Below are positions 40,074 to 49,156 of a stretch of DNA of 64,000 nucleotides, one piece after another. The translations under genes and the position numbers were made by a program. Each line of letters starts with the position of its first letter. Position 1 is the first letter of the stretch. The stretch is from Pontibacter liquoris. Its GTDB lineage: Bacteria; Bacteroidota; Bacteroidia; Cytophagales; Hymenobacteraceae. The stretch covers positions 3,153,460 to 3,217,459 of the forward strand of contig NZ_JALEBG010000001.1 of NCBI RefSeq assembly GCF_022758235.1. Reading direction: 5' to 3'. The notes beneath the pieces were generated by a model. That model was not told the origin of the DNA, searched no databases, and was given only the letters and a program-made list of their open reading frames with translations.

Positions 40074-41132
40074 TTATTCTGCTGAGGTATCGGTACCTGC
40101 CTTGCGGGCCTGCGCCTGCGCGATGATGCTGGCAGCCAGAAGCTGCAGGGCATGATAGAGCATGATGGGCAGCAGCATAAGGCCTGCCATGTTGGGGTTC
40201 GGGAACAGCACCTTCGACATGACCGTGCCATGCACCAGCGATTTTTTGGAGCCGCAGAACACGGCCGTGATGCTGTCTTCGCGGTTAAAGCCCAGCAGTT
40301 TGGTAAGCCCGTAGGTGAGGCCGAAGACCACAAAGAAAAGGGCCGCCATACCTGCTCCCAGCAGCATAATATCGCCTATGCGGTAGCCCCGGAACATTTC
40401 CCGGGCAAAAGACTCGCAAAAGGAAGTATAAACGATGAGCAAAATAATGGCCTGGTCGAAAAAGCGTAATTTCTTTTTATGTCGGTCGGCAAAGCCTCCC
40501 CAATAGCGGTGCAGCACAATGCCCAGCACCACCGGCAGCAGCACCTGCAGCACTAGTTTGCCCATCACCTGCCAGATATCAAAGCCTTCGGTGCTGGCCT
40601 CCAGGAACAGCCCCATCCACAGGGGCGTTACAAAAATACCGATCAGGCTGGAAATGCTGGCGTTAAAGATCGCTGCCGGAATGTTGCCCCCGGCAATCGA
40701 GACCATCACTACCGATGAGGACACCGTGGAAGGCAGCGCCGCCAGGTAGAATATCCCCAGCCACAGCAGCTCTTCTGAAGTACCGGCAAAAAAGCGGCGC
40801 AGCGGCAGTACCAGCAGCGGAAAAAGCACAAACGTGCTGAGCTGCACCACCAGGTGCAGGCGCCAGCTACTCAAGCCGGCGCGCAGCTTTTCGGGGCTCA
40901 GGCGCAGGCCGTAGAAAAAGAAGATCACCGATACGCCGTAGTTAGCCACATCGCCCAGCGACAGCGGCTCGCGGTCCACTCCCACCTGGGGCCACAAACG
41001 AGCCAGGATAATCATGCCGATCAGGGCTAGCAGAAACCAGTCTAAGCCCATGCGGGCAGCCATTGCACCAATACGCGGCACCAGCCCTACGGCTCTCTCT
41101 GCTATTTCTTCTTCCTGGTTTTTTTGATTCAT
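40074..41132 (-). CDS. Bile acid:sodium symporter-like transporter
   Basis: A 352-residue membrane protein of the BASS/SBF-like family (PF13593 type), with about nine or ten helices after a charged N-terminus of about 30 residues (MNQKNQEEEIAERAVGLV). Typical features are GVSVIFFFYGLRLSPEKLRAGL (about 87-108), LAALPSTVSSSVVMVSIAGGNIPAAIFNASISS (about 148-180, with the Na-binding glycine/serine-rich crossing) and KKSLVHGTVMSKVLF (near 290). Members of this branch export or import organic anions and some confer acidic-solute resistance. No substrate can be assigned. Convergent with the DUF3817 gene. Confidence 0.85.
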   Translation of the reverse strand: MNQKNQEEEIAERAVGLVPRIGAMAARMGLDWFLLALIGMIILARLWPQVGVDREPLSLGDVANYGVSVIFFFYGLRLSPEKLRAGLSSWRLHLVVQLSTFVLFPLLVLPLRRFFAGTSEELLWLGIFYLAALPSTVSSSVVMVSIAGGNIPAAIFNASISSLIGIFVTPLWMGLFLEASTEGFDIWQVMGKLVLQVLLPVVLGIVLHRYWGGFADRHKKKLRFFDQAIILLIVYTSFCESFAREMFRGYRIGDIMLLGAGMAALFFVVFGLTYGLTKLLGFNREDSITAVFCGSKKSLVHGTVMSKVLFPNPNMAGLMLLPIMLYHALQLLAASIIAQAQARKAGTDTSAE

Positions 41133-41243
41133 TACTTACTGTATTAAAAGGCAGGCAGCAACGCTTAACCCGTTTTTTCTTATTAATTTAAATTAGAAAA
41201 TAACTATATTTATTAGCTATTTACTTCTTTTTAAAAACCAGAT
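41133..41243. promoter_or_regulatory. AT-rich divergent promoter region
   Basis: A 111-base, strongly AT-rich spacer between the symporter gene (minus) and the TPR gene (plus), with TTATTAATTTAAATTAG in its centre. It must hold promoters for both genes; exact boxes are not evident. Confidence 0.35.
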
Positions 41244-42065
41244 ATGAAGAAAGCCCTCCTTATACTTTCCCTCATTGCCTGCAGTATAGGCGCTCATGCC
41301 CAAACTTACGACGAGTTGATCAAAAAATCCAATGCGTGCTTTGAGCAAAATGATTTAGCCTGCGCTATTAACAGCCTTGAAACAGCTATTAAGAAAGAGC
41401 CTAAAAATGAAAAGAACTATATTCATTTATCTAATTTAGGCACCATGCACCGCCGGATTGGCAAGAATAAAGAAGCCATGGCTTATTATAACAAGGCGAT
41501 TAAGCTTAACAACAAATCCGCATTCGTTTATAACAACAGGGCATCCCTGAAGCGACATATGGAAGATTATAAGGGTTCTATTGAGGACCACACCACGGCC
41601 CTCGCCCTGGAACCGGCAAATGAAGAGGCGTGGCTTAACAGATCCTATGCCAGAAAACTGTTGGGAGATCAGGAAGGCGCGGAAAGGGATTTGCGGGAGC
41701 TGCTGAAAATTAATCCTGCCAATTACCAGGCAAAATCGAACCTGGTCAATATTAAAAAATTGCAGGGCAAGTATGATGAAGCCCTGGAGGACCTGAACAC
41801 CCTTATCAGTGAACACCCCGGAGACCCCTTACTTTTCAACAACAGAGCCGACCTCTTTTTGCTGATGAAAGCCTATGAAAAAGGAATGGAAGACATCAGC
41901 ACAGCGCTGAAACTGGACACTGGCTATGGTATTGCCTATGTAACCCGCGCCGAGCTTAAACTGGCTACAGGAGATAAAACCAGTGCCAGGCTTGATCTCG
42001 AAAAAGCATTGAAATTAGGTGTGAAAGAAACACAAATTGTCTCTTTGCTTGCTCAGTGCAAATAG
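41244..42065 (+). CDS. Secreted TPR repeat protein
   Basis: A 273-residue exported tetratricopeptide protein. Signal peptide MKKALLILSLIACSIGAHAQ (residues 1-20), then about seven 34-residue TPR units, visible as KNEKNYIHLSNLGTMHRRIGKNKEAMAYYNKAI, then KSAFVYNNRASLKRHMEDYKGSIED, and DYN-like repeats through the end. TPR arrays bind partner proteins; a role as a periplasmic scaffold or assembly factor is possible, but no partner is indicated. Downstream is a convergent GT51 gene with a perfect 24-base-pair terminator between them. Confidence 0.85.
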   Translation: MKKALLILSLIACSIGAHAQTYDELIKKSNACFEQNDLACAINSLETAIKKEPKNEKNYIHLSNLGTMHRRIGKNKEAMAYYNKAIKLNNKSAFVYNNRASLKRHMEDYKGSIEDHTTALALEPANEEAWLNRSYARKLLGDQEGAERDLRELLKINPANYQAKSNLVNIKKLQGKYDEALEDLNTLISEHPGDPLLFNNRADLFLLMKAYEKGMEDISTALKLDTGYGIAYVTRAELKLATGDKTSARLDLEKALKLGVKETQIVSLLAQCK

Positions 42066-42071
42066 CCTAAA

Positions 42072-42123
42072 CAAGTATAAAAAAGCCCCTGCAACAAAAG
42101 TTGCAGGGGCTTTTTTATACTTG
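42072..42123. terminator. Perfect bidirectional terminator with AAGTATA ends
   Basis: A perfect 24-base-pair stem: left arm CAAGTATAAAAAAGCCCC then TGCAAC, loop AAAA, right arm GTTGCAGGGGCTTTTTTAT then ACTTG. It ends with AAGTATA on one side and TATACTT on the other, and lies between convergent TPR and GT51 genes. Confidence 0.9.
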
Positions 42124-42129
42124 CTATAC

Positions 42130-44118
42130 TTAAAAATCCAGCAGGTCTATGGTTTCCAGCTCGTTTTGTGTCGAGTCTTCTTCAAAGGTGGCATCCGGCG
42201 CGGTTACGATCATGTCGCGGGCGCGGCCGTAGAGTTTCACGTTCGGGTACAGGTTGTCGTAGGCTTCGCGCGAGATAAGCCCGCGGCGCAGCATGTTGCC
42301 ACCAATCAGGCGGTAGTAACCCGCTTTCCAACTGCGCAGGTTGCCATAGCTATCGAACGAGGCGCGGAAGTTCTTGGGACTGGGGATGATGCTGGTCAGA
42401 AAGATGGCCTCGGCCAGGTTGAGCTCGCCCGGCTGCTTGCCAAAGTAAAAGCGGGAGGCATCTTTGGCGCCGTATACGTTGGGTCCCCACTCAATAATAT
42501 TGAGGTATACTTCAAACATGCGGTTCTTCGACACCAGGTGCAGGTTCTCGATCAGCCATACAATCATGGCTTCCTCCACTTTGCGGGCCACTGTTTTCTT
42601 GCGGGTCAGGAAGACGTTTTTTACCAGCTGCATCGAGATCGTGCTGCCACCACGGGCAAACTCACCCTCTTTTATGTTTTTGGCAATCGCCTGCCGGAAC
42701 GCTTCCTCATGAAACCCGTTGTGGGTATAGAAAAAAGCATCTTCGGCTGTTAAGATCGCATTGCGCAGGTAGGGCGATATTTCGCCTAAGCGGGCGTAAA
42801 ACGGGTTAGCCGGCCCCACGACAAAGGTGCGTACAGGCTTGCCATACTCGTACACGGTGTGCACAAAAGAACCGTTGATCTTCTGAATGTTGGTGTTGCC
42901 CCACTTCACGATCTTAAAGTTCTTGGAAGCATCCAGGTCCGAGTTAAACTTCACGCGGTCCACACTGTCCATGTTCAGGTGAAAGCTCATTTTATACTTG
43001 AGCGTACCGCGGGCCTTAATGCCTTCCAGGTTTTCGAACAGGCCGGTGGGCAGCGAGTCAAAAAAGGCAGTGCCAGGAATGGTATCCGTCTTTACATTCA
43101 GGTCGATTACCTTGGCTTCCGACGTATGCAGGGCGGCGTATACGTTGGCTTTGATCTGGTTTACGCGCACTTCTGTCAAACTATCCAGCACGAACAGATC
43201 AGGACCCAAGGTCACCACGTAGTCAATGGCAGCGTCTTTTACATGGATTTTCTCGTCCGAAAGCTTGGGTTGGGCAAGCACCAGGTTGGCTACCTGTCCG
43301 CGGCCCTTCACGGTGAGCATCTCGCGTTTAAAGGTTTTGTCGGTTAGGCTCACATGCAGCGTATCGAACGAAACCTGCCCGTCATACTTCTCTTTGATAT
43401 AGGGCAGGTGAATACCGCCCGTGTCGGAGGCGTATAGATTTGCCGCAATTTTATAGTCGCGGGGGTTTATCGTGCCCGTTACCCGCATGTTGTTCTGCAA
43501 CGAATCAGTGCGGATGGCCAGTTGCGTTTTAAAGGTGCCATCGTCCATCAGCAGGTAAGGCATTTTTACATCGATGGTGCGGTGGTCGGAATGGTACGAC
43601 ACGTTCAGGTTCTTGAAGTCCACTTGGTCGGGTACATTGTCAAAAGCGGTTTCGATCACGCGGTTCAGCAGCTCGCCATAATTGCGGCTTTTGCCCGAAG
43701 CGGTATCGGCCGGCGCGGCTTTGTTACCTTCCAGCAGAAACGAAAAGTTATTTTGATCTCCCTTTTTTACGGCCGTCAGGTAACCGTCGCGCACTTCCAG
43801 GCGGTTAAACACAATGCTGCCCTTGAAAATAGAGCGAAGGCTGACGGTGGCATACACACTGTCGGTAGTGAAGAGTGTATCGCGGTTTTCGGGAACGAAG
43901 GCAATGCCCGTAATCAGCACCGAATTCAGGTCCGTAAAGGCAGCATTCTGAATGGTCAGATGGGCTGGGTATTTGGTCTCGACCTTGGCAATGACGCGCG
44001 CAATCGTATACTTTAATAAACTGCTTCTGAAAGCAAGCAGGGTAGCAAATAGAACCAGGAGCAAGACCAGCAAGGCGCCAGCCCACAGGAGGATTTTCTT
44101 TTTCAAACGATGATCCAA
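42130..44118 (-). CDS. Transglycosylase (GT51) with large N-terminal domain
   Basis: A 662-residue membrane-anchored peptidoglycan glycosyltransferase, which polymerises lipid II. A helix near residues 8-30 anchors it. Residues about 40-430 form a large extracytoplasmic region resembling AsmA or barrel-lining repeats (TIQNAAFTDLNSVLITGIAFV, repeated LxxLxV patterns). The C-terminal GT51 domain (about 455-620) carries LTAEDAFFYTHNGFHEEAF (catalytic Glu), GGSTISMQLVKNVFL and the family terminal motif YLNIIEWGPNVYGAKDASRFYFGK. No transpeptidase domain follows, so it is monofunctional rather than a PBP1-type enzyme. The long N-terminal part is unusual compared with MtgA. Confidence 0.88.
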   Translation of the reverse strand: MDHRLKKKILLWAGALLVLLLVLFATLLAFRSSLLKYTIARVIAKVETKYPAHLTIQNAAFTDLNSVLITGIAFVPENRDTLFTTDSVYATVSLRSIFKGSIVFNRLEVRDGYLTAVKKGDQNNFSFLLEGNKAAPADTASGKSRNYGELLNRVIETAFDNVPDQVDFKNLNVSYHSDHRTIDVKMPYLLMDDGTFKTQLAIRTDSLQNNMRVTGTINPRDYKIAANLYASDTGGIHLPYIKEKYDGQVSFDTLHVSLTDKTFKREMLTVKGRGQVANLVLAQPKLSDEKIHVKDAAIDYVVTLGPDLFVLDSLTEVRVNQIKANVYAALHTSEAKVIDLNVKTDTIPGTAFFDSLPTGLFENLEGIKARGTLKYKMSFHLNMDSVDRVKFNSDLDASKNFKIVKWGNTNIQKINGSFVHTVYEYGKPVRTFVVGPANPFYARLGEISPYLRNAILTAEDAFFYTHNGFHEEAFRQAIAKNIKEGEFARGGSTISMQLVKNVFLTRKKTVARKVEEAMIVWLIENLHLVSKNRMFEVYLNIIEWGPNVYGAKDASRFYFGKQPGELNLAEAIFLTSIIPSPKNFRASFDSYGNLRSWKAGYYRLIGGNMLRRGLISREAYDNLYPNVKLYGRARDMIVTAPDATFEEDSTQNELETIDLLDF

Positions 44119-44451
44119 AATATTCCGGTGCGAATTTACATTAATAAGACTCAGTAACTAGAAAGCGGCCCGTAATTATATCAGCGTGACAGCCCGCCAG
44201 ATGCCAAAATATAGTTTATGCTATACTAACTGTCATACGCGGCAAAGCAGGTTTAGATATACTTTTCAAGCGGATGAAAAACGCATGGCATCCAGGCCAG
44301 GCCTTAAAATGCTTTCCTATCCGCTCCTAGCCTAGCAGCAACCGTACCAAAGTATGATCCGGCTTTTACCGTGCCTGTGTAGTATACGGGGAGCTCCTTT
44401 TGGCTTTAGAGCATAAAGCTCCTTATATTTGACCAAAGAACCCCGTTTACA

Positions 44452-45804
44452 ATGAACCTGACAACACTCACAGCCATATCGCCGGTAGACGGCCGCTACC
44501 GCCGCAGCACCTCTGAACTGGCCGCTTTTTTCTCTGAATTTGGCCTGATCCGCTACCGCGTGCTGGTAGAGGTAGAGTATTTTATCTCGCTTTGCGAGCT
44601 GCCCCTTCCGCAGCTGCAGGAGGTGGATAGCAGCCTTTTTCCGCAACTGCGCGCCATTTATGAGAACTTCTCGGAAACGGATGCCCTGATCATCAAGGAA
44701 ACGGAAAAGGTGACCAACCATGATGTGAAGGCTGTAGAATATTTTCTGAAAGAGAAGTTTGACGCCCTGGCCCTGGGCCAGCACAAGGAGTTCATCCATT
44801 TTGGCTTAACCTCGCAGGATGTGAATAATACCGCTATCCCGCTTTCGCTGCGGCAGGCGCACGAGCAGGTGCTGCAACCCGCTTACCAGCACCTGCTGCA
44901 AACGCTCCACCAGCTGGCGCAGCAATGGAAGGGTGTGCCGATGCTGGCCCACACGCATGGCCAGCCCGCCTCCCCCACCCGCCTGGGCAAAGAGATCATG
45001 GTGTTCGCCGAGCGCCTCGAAGCCCAGTTGCAGCAGGTAAACCAGGTGCCTTTCTCCGCTAAGTTCGGCGGTGCCACCGGTAACTTTAATGCGCACCATG
45101 TGGCTTACCCAGGTATAAACTGGCCCGCCTTCGGTAATAAATTCGTGCAGCAGGGGCTTGGCCTCAAACGCAGCCAGTACACCACCCAGATCGAGCATTA
45201 CGACAACCTGGCCGCTTACTTTGATGGCCTCAAGCGCCTGAATACCATCCTGGTTGATTTTTCGCGGGATGTATGGCAGTACGTTTCCATGGGTTATTTC
45301 AAGCAGAAGATCAAAGCCGGCGAGATCGGTTCTTCGGCCATGCCGCACAAAGTGAACCCAATCGATTTTGAGAATGCCGAAGGAAACCTGAGTATTGCCA
45401 ACGCCTTGCTCGAGCACCTGTCGGGCAAGCTGCCCATTTCCCGGCTGCAGCGCGACCTGACCGACTCGACCGTGTTGCGCAACGTAGGCGTACCGCTGGC
45501 GCACGTGCTCATTGCACTCAAGTCGCTGGACAAGGGCATCGGCAAGCTGGAATTGAATCATGCAGCCCTGAACCAGCACCTGGAAGATAACTGGGCTGTT
45601 GTGGCCGAAGGCATCCAGACGGTGCTCCGCCGCGAAGGCTACCCGCAACCGTATGAGGCGCTGAAAAACCTGACCAGAAAGAACGAGAAGATAACGGCCC
45701 AAACCATCAGCAGCTTTATCGATACGCTGGAGGTGAGCGAACCCATAAAAGCGGAGTTACGCAACATCACCCCCTTTAATTATACCGGTGTGGACCTGCT
45801 CTAA
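44452..45804 (+). CDS. purB: Adenylosuccinate lyase
   Basis: PurB splits SAICAR to AICAR and adenylosuccinate to AMP in purine synthesis. The 450-residue protein shows the class II fumarase/aspartase signature GSSAMPHKVNPIDFENAEG (about 287-305), which contains the catalytic-loop Ser. Earlier signature regions are TNHDVKAVEYFLKEKF (about 86-101), HFGLTSQDVNNTAIPL (about 112-127) and HTHGQPASPTRLGKE (about 166-180, catalytic His). Length and order fit the short E. coli type. The stop is followed by a terminator. Nearby genes are unrelated. Confidence 0.96.
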   Translation: MNLTTLTAISPVDGRYRRSTSELAAFFSEFGLIRYRVLVEVEYFISLCELPLPQLQEVDSSLFPQLRAIYENFSETDALIIKETEKVTNHDVKAVEYFLKEKFDALALGQHKEFIHFGLTSQDVNNTAIPLSLRQAHEQVLQPAYQHLLQTLHQLAQQWKGVPMLAHTHGQPASPTRLGKEIMVFAERLEAQLQQVNQVPFSAKFGGATGNFNAHHVAYPGINWPAFGNKFVQQGLGLKRSQYTTQIEHYDNLAAYFDGLKRLNTILVDFSRDVWQYVSMGYFKQKIKAGEIGSSAMPHKVNPIDFENAEGNLSIANALLEHLSGKLPISRLQRDLTDSTVLRNVGVPLAHVLIALKSLDKGIGKLELNHAALNQHLEDNWAVVAEGIQTVLRREGYPQPYEALKNLTRKNEKITAQTISSFIDTLEVSEPIKAELRNITPFNYTGVDLL

Positions 45805-45826
45805 ACCAGCGGATTGCCCCAAGTAT

Positions 45827-45862
45827 AAAAGGCCCGGCAGGAATTTCCCTGCCGGGCCTTTT
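45827..45862 (+). terminator. Intrinsic terminator after purB
   Basis: A perfect 15-base-pair stem AAAAGGCCCGGCAGG / CCTGCCGGGCCTTTT around a six-base loop, 22 bases past the purB stop. AAGTATA (45821-45827) joins the left arm. Confidence 0.85.
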
Positions 45863-45971
45863 GCGTTGGAAAGCAAGGGGCTAAAAGATATGCCCGCAAC
45901 AGCCAAATTACGTACATGCAAGAAGAACATGGCAACTGCTCCTCTGAAGTATCAAAGCAAAGATCCCGAAC

Positions 45972-47054
45972 ATGAAACCTTTCACCACTGTTACAGATCC
46001 GGTTTTTGTGCGCCCTGCCCACTACAACTTCTTAGACCGGTTTTTTCTGAAGCTGATCCGGGATGAGCGGGACCTGCCTTTTGTATACCTCACCCTGCAG
46101 ATCACGCTGTTGATGCTGCCGGCAGGCTTGCTGCTCTACCTGCCCCTGGCCAACTGGCTGTGGTGGGCCCTGGCGACCTTATACTTTATCCTGAACAATT
46201 TTGTGTACAAGGGTTCTTTTGGGCTGATGCTGCACTGCACCAGCCACCGCCGCCTTTACAAGCAACGCTATAACTTTCTGAACCTGTACCTGCCCTGGGT
46301 AATCGGTCCTTTTTTCGGGCAGACGCCGGAAACGTATTTCAGCCACCACATTGGCATGCACCACGTCGAAAACAACCTGGAAAACGACCTGAGCACCACC
46401 ATGCACTACCAACGCGACAGTTGGCAGGGCTTTGTGCGCTATTTAGGCAGTTTCCTGTTTCTGGGGGCGGCCTACCTGGTGAACTACTTCCGGGCCCGCA
46501 ACATCAAGAAGCTCCGCGATAAAGTGATCCGGGGAGAGCTGGTGTTTCTGGCCTTTTGCGTGGTGTTATGCTTTGTAGACTGGCAAGCTACTTTTGTCGT
46601 GTTTATACTTCCTTTCCTTATCTCGCGCCTGATTATGATGGTGGGCAACTGGGCCCAGCATGCCTTTGTCGATTACGATGAACCCGGCAACTGCTACAAA
46701 AACAGCCTGACCTGCATCAACACCAAGTATAACCACAAATGCTGGAACGACGGCTACCACATCAGCCACCACCTGAAACCCACCTTGCACTGGACCCAGT
46801 ATCCGGCGCATTTCCAGGAAAACCTGCAGGAGTTTGCCACAAACAAAGCGCTGGTTTTTGAAGGCATACACTGGCTGCACATCTGGCTATACCTGATGAC
46901 GAAGAACTACCGGCTGTTAAGTGCACACCTGGTTAACATTCACCATGCTTTTTCATCGGAGGAGGAAGCCATCGCCTTGATGCGTAGCCGCACCTCGAAA
47001 ATGCCGGCGCGGGGCATCAGCATGAAAAGCCTTCGGATGGCAGAAGCACCCTAA
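45972..47054 (+). CDS. Fatty acid desaturase
   Basis: A 360-residue membrane di-iron desaturase. Three histidine boxes are recognisable: HCTSHRRL (about 86-93), HHIGMHHVENN (about 120-130) and HISHHLKPTLHW near 254-265. A further His lies in NWAQHAFVDYDEP. Four or more helices in two hairpins match the acyl-lipid or acyl-CoA desaturase fold; candidate substrates are membrane fatty acids or related alkyl chains, unproven. The 3' end reaches within about 30 bases of the convergent NmrA-like gene. No regulator is adjacent. Confidence 0.85.
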   Translation: MKPFTTVTDPVFVRPAHYNFLDRFFLKLIRDERDLPFVYLTLQITLLMLPAGLLLYLPLANWLWWALATLYFILNNFVYKGSFGLMLHCTSHRRLYKQRYNFLNLYLPWVIGPFFGQTPETYFSHHIGMHHVENNLENDLSTTMHYQRDSWQGFVRYLGSFLFLGAAYLVNYFRARNIKKLRDKVIRGELVFLAFCVVLCFVDWQATFVVFILPFLISRLIMMVGNWAQHAFVDYDEPGNCYKNSLTCINTKYNHKCWNDGYHISHHLKPTLHWTQYPAHFQENLQEFATNKALVFEGIHWLHIWLYLMTKNYRLLSAHLVNIHHAFSSEEEAIALMRSRTSKMPARGISMKSLRMAEAP

Positions 47055-47084
47055 CGCTTTTCAACCACCATCCTGCCTGCTATA

Positions 47085-47888
47085 CTATACCGCTGCAGCC
47101 TCGGGCGCAGGGCGCACCAGCTCATGGGCCAGGAAATAAGCAAGCGTGAAGCGCTCATGCTGCGCCAGCGAGGTATTGGCTTCCGTGCGTGGCGCCACTT
47201 CAAAATCACCTTCGTTAAAGGGCTGGTAGAAAAGCCTGTTATCCGGCGTATAGGGCTGTTGCACGTAGGTTTCGCCTGCCGCTGCCGCCAGCTCGGCCAT
47301 ACTATAATCACGGGCACCCAGCAGCGATCTCACTTCAATCCCATTAAAGTCCTGCCGGAGCAGGTGGTTTGCCGCAACAAAGGCTACCTCGTCCGAGGAA
47401 ACATAGGGCAGCCGGAGATCAGGCAAATACGGGGTATGCAGGCCCCAGTTCAGGTTATCGAAGAAGTTGCCGCAGCGCAGGTGCAGGATGTTCAGGCCAG
47501 GTAGTTTATTCAGTTCCTGTTCGAAGGCCACCAGCCGCGTAGGCTGCCCGCCCCGTTTCAGAATGCTGTTGCTGATGTTAACGATGTGCGTCACGGCGCT
47601 GCCCTGCAACAGGTGCCCCAGCCGTTCTGCTGTGGCTGCCGGGTTTTCCAGGTGCTCGTTGGGCACGGTCAAAAAAAGGCTGCCTGCAGGTTGCAGCGCT
47701 TTCCGCAGCAACGCATCGTCTGCAAAGTCGCCGGCCCAGATGGCTGCGCGCCCTGCAAAGGCACGAAGCCTGTCGGAGCTGCGGCCAACTACGCCCACGG
47801 GAGCATCGTTTTCCAGCAATAGCTGTGCAATTTTGCCGCCGATATTTCCGGAAGCGCCAAAGATCAGTGTGTGGGGATATTTTTTCAT
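47085..47888 (-). CDS. NmrA-like NAD(P)-binding protein
   Basis: A Rossmann-fold protein of the atypical short-chain dehydrogenase / NmrA group, 267 residues from the start at 47888 (MKKYPHTLIFGASGNIGGKIAQLL). The dinucleotide loop GASGNIGG is at about residues 10-17 and the second strand ends in VGRSSDRLRA. The catalytic YxxxK of typical SDRs is not visible, as in NmrA and isoflavone-reductase-like sensors. It may reduce a small molecule or sense redox state. Upstream in-frame ATG at 47930 lacks conservation. A double terminator lies between this gene and the TolB-like gene on the same strand. Confidence 0.8.
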   Translation of the reverse strand: MKKYPHTLIFGASGNIGGKIAQLLLENDAPVGVVGRSSDRLRAFAGRAAIWAGDFADDALLRKALQPAGSLFLTVPNEHLENPAATAERLGHLLQGSAVTHIVNISNSILKRGGQPTRLVAFEQELNKLPGLNILHLRCGNFFDNLNWGLHTPYLPDLRLPYVSSDEVAFVAANHLLRQDFNGIEVRSLLGARDYSMAELAAAAGETYVQQPYTPDNRLFYQPFNEGDFEVAPRTEANTSLAQHERFTLAYFLAHELVRPAPEAAAV

Positions 47889-48088
47889 AGTTCTCCGGCT
47901 GCCTGCCGGTTTAGTGCGTTTAGGGCACAAAGAGACAGTAATTTCTTAAATTCCGCTATCCAACTTCGCCAAAAAACATCTTCCTCCGACATACGGCAGC
48001 TCCCTATGTGGTAGGTAAGTATAGCTGCTCTCCGAAAAGTGCTTTAACAAGCCTGGCTTTCAAAGTATAACCAGGGTTAGCTACATAA

Positions 48089-48126
48089 ACGAGCCGGCCT
48101 TTCTTAACAGTGGAAAGCCGGCTCGT
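48089..48126 (-). terminator. Terminator after TolB-like gene
   Basis: ACGAGCCGGC(C)TTTC pairs with GAAAGCCGGCTCGT with one bulged C. AAGTATA (48063-48069) and TATACTT (48140-48146) bracket it. It ends the transcript of the TolB-like gene that stops at 48147. Confidence 0.75.
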
Positions 48127-48146
48127 GTAAGGTAAGCGTTATACTT

Positions 48147-49058
48147 TTATTTTGATGCCGGTATAACGCGATATTGGATATAGGCCACCTGCTTGCTATC
48201 CGGCGACCAGGAAGGAACATTGATCGTACCTTGTCCACCAAAGAAAACAGGTGTCAGGTCGGTTATTTTTTTGTCGGCCAAAGACATTAAACGGAGCTTC
48301 ACATCCCTGCCAAACGGGTGCGCCTGCCCCTGGTCTTTCAGGTAAGAGATAAACACGATCCATTTGCCGTCGGGCGAGGGATGGGCAAACCAGTTTGAGT
48401 AGGCATCGTTGGTGAGCTGCTCCTGCGCGGTGCCATCCGGCTTCATGCGCCACAGCTGCATGCTGCCGTTCCGGAAGGCGTTAAAGTAGATGTATTTGCC
48501 GTCCGGGGAATACTCGGGGCCATCGTCCAGTCCTTCGGTAGTTGTCAGGCGTTTTTCCTTGCCGCCCTGGGCCGGTATGGTATACACATCATAGTTACCG
48601 TTTCGTTCGGCGCAATAGGCCAGCGTTTTGCCGTCCGGCGACCAGCCATGCCAGTAAGAAGGCGTTGCGGAAGTGATGCGTTTTGGCGTGCCGCCAGCGA
48701 TGGGCAAGGTATAAATAGCAGAGCCTTCGCCCTTTTCAGAATGGCTAATAACCAGCTGCTTGCCGTCCGGCGAAATGCCATGATCGTTGTTGCAGTTATC
48801 GGCAAAACCGGTGTTCACCTGTTCCATTTTGCCACCATCCAGCGGCAGCTTATACAGGTGCCCGTGGCTGTTCACCAACAGGTATTTGCCATCGGGGGCC
48901 CAGTTGGGCGCTTCGATGTGGCGCTGCTCCTGGTGCACCGTTTTGCTGACTTTGGACGAAATATCGATGAGCTGGATCGTGCTCTCTACCGTATCTACCT
49001 GCTGGCTGTACCCCACCCGGGCCAGCAGCAACGTCATAAGCAGGAAATGTAGTTTCAT
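48147..49058 (-). CDS. TolB-like beta-propeller secreted protein
   Basis: A 303-residue exported protein made of PD40/TolB-type WD repeats. After the signal peptide [19 protein letters not shown] come at least six repeats with the pattern (W/S)[78 protein letters not shown] and [13 protein letters not shown]. Such propellers mediate protein interactions or serve as prolyl oligopeptidase N-terminal domains, but no peptidase domain follows here. Likely periplasmic; possible partners are unknown. Confidence 0.85.
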   Translation of the reverse strand: MKLHFLLMTLLLARVGYSQQVDTVESTIQLIDISSKVSKTVHQEQRHIEAPNWAPDGKYLLVNSHGHLYKLPLDGGKMEQVNTGFADNCNNDHGISPDGKQLVISHSEKGEGSAIYTLPIAGGTPKRITSATPSYWHGWSPDGKTLAYCAERNGNYDVYTIPAQGGKEKRLTTTEGLDDGPEYSPDGKYIYFNAFRNGSMQLWRMKPDGTAQEQLTNDAYSNWFAHPSPDGKWIVFISYLKDQGQAHPFGRDVKLRLMSLADKKITDLTPVFFGGQGTINVPSWSPDSKQVAYIQYRVIPASK

Positions 49059-49156
49059 AGGCTTGAAGTAAAATTTTAGAAGTATGATCTGTGATAATGG
49101 TAGGTATACTATGGTGTTATCGCACTTTATACATTAAGAAGTACCGCATCCGGGCT

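Noticed and set aside
44806..45702. 298-codon minus-strand open frame
   Set aside because: It is antisense to purB, whose motifs are complete; this is a shadow frame.
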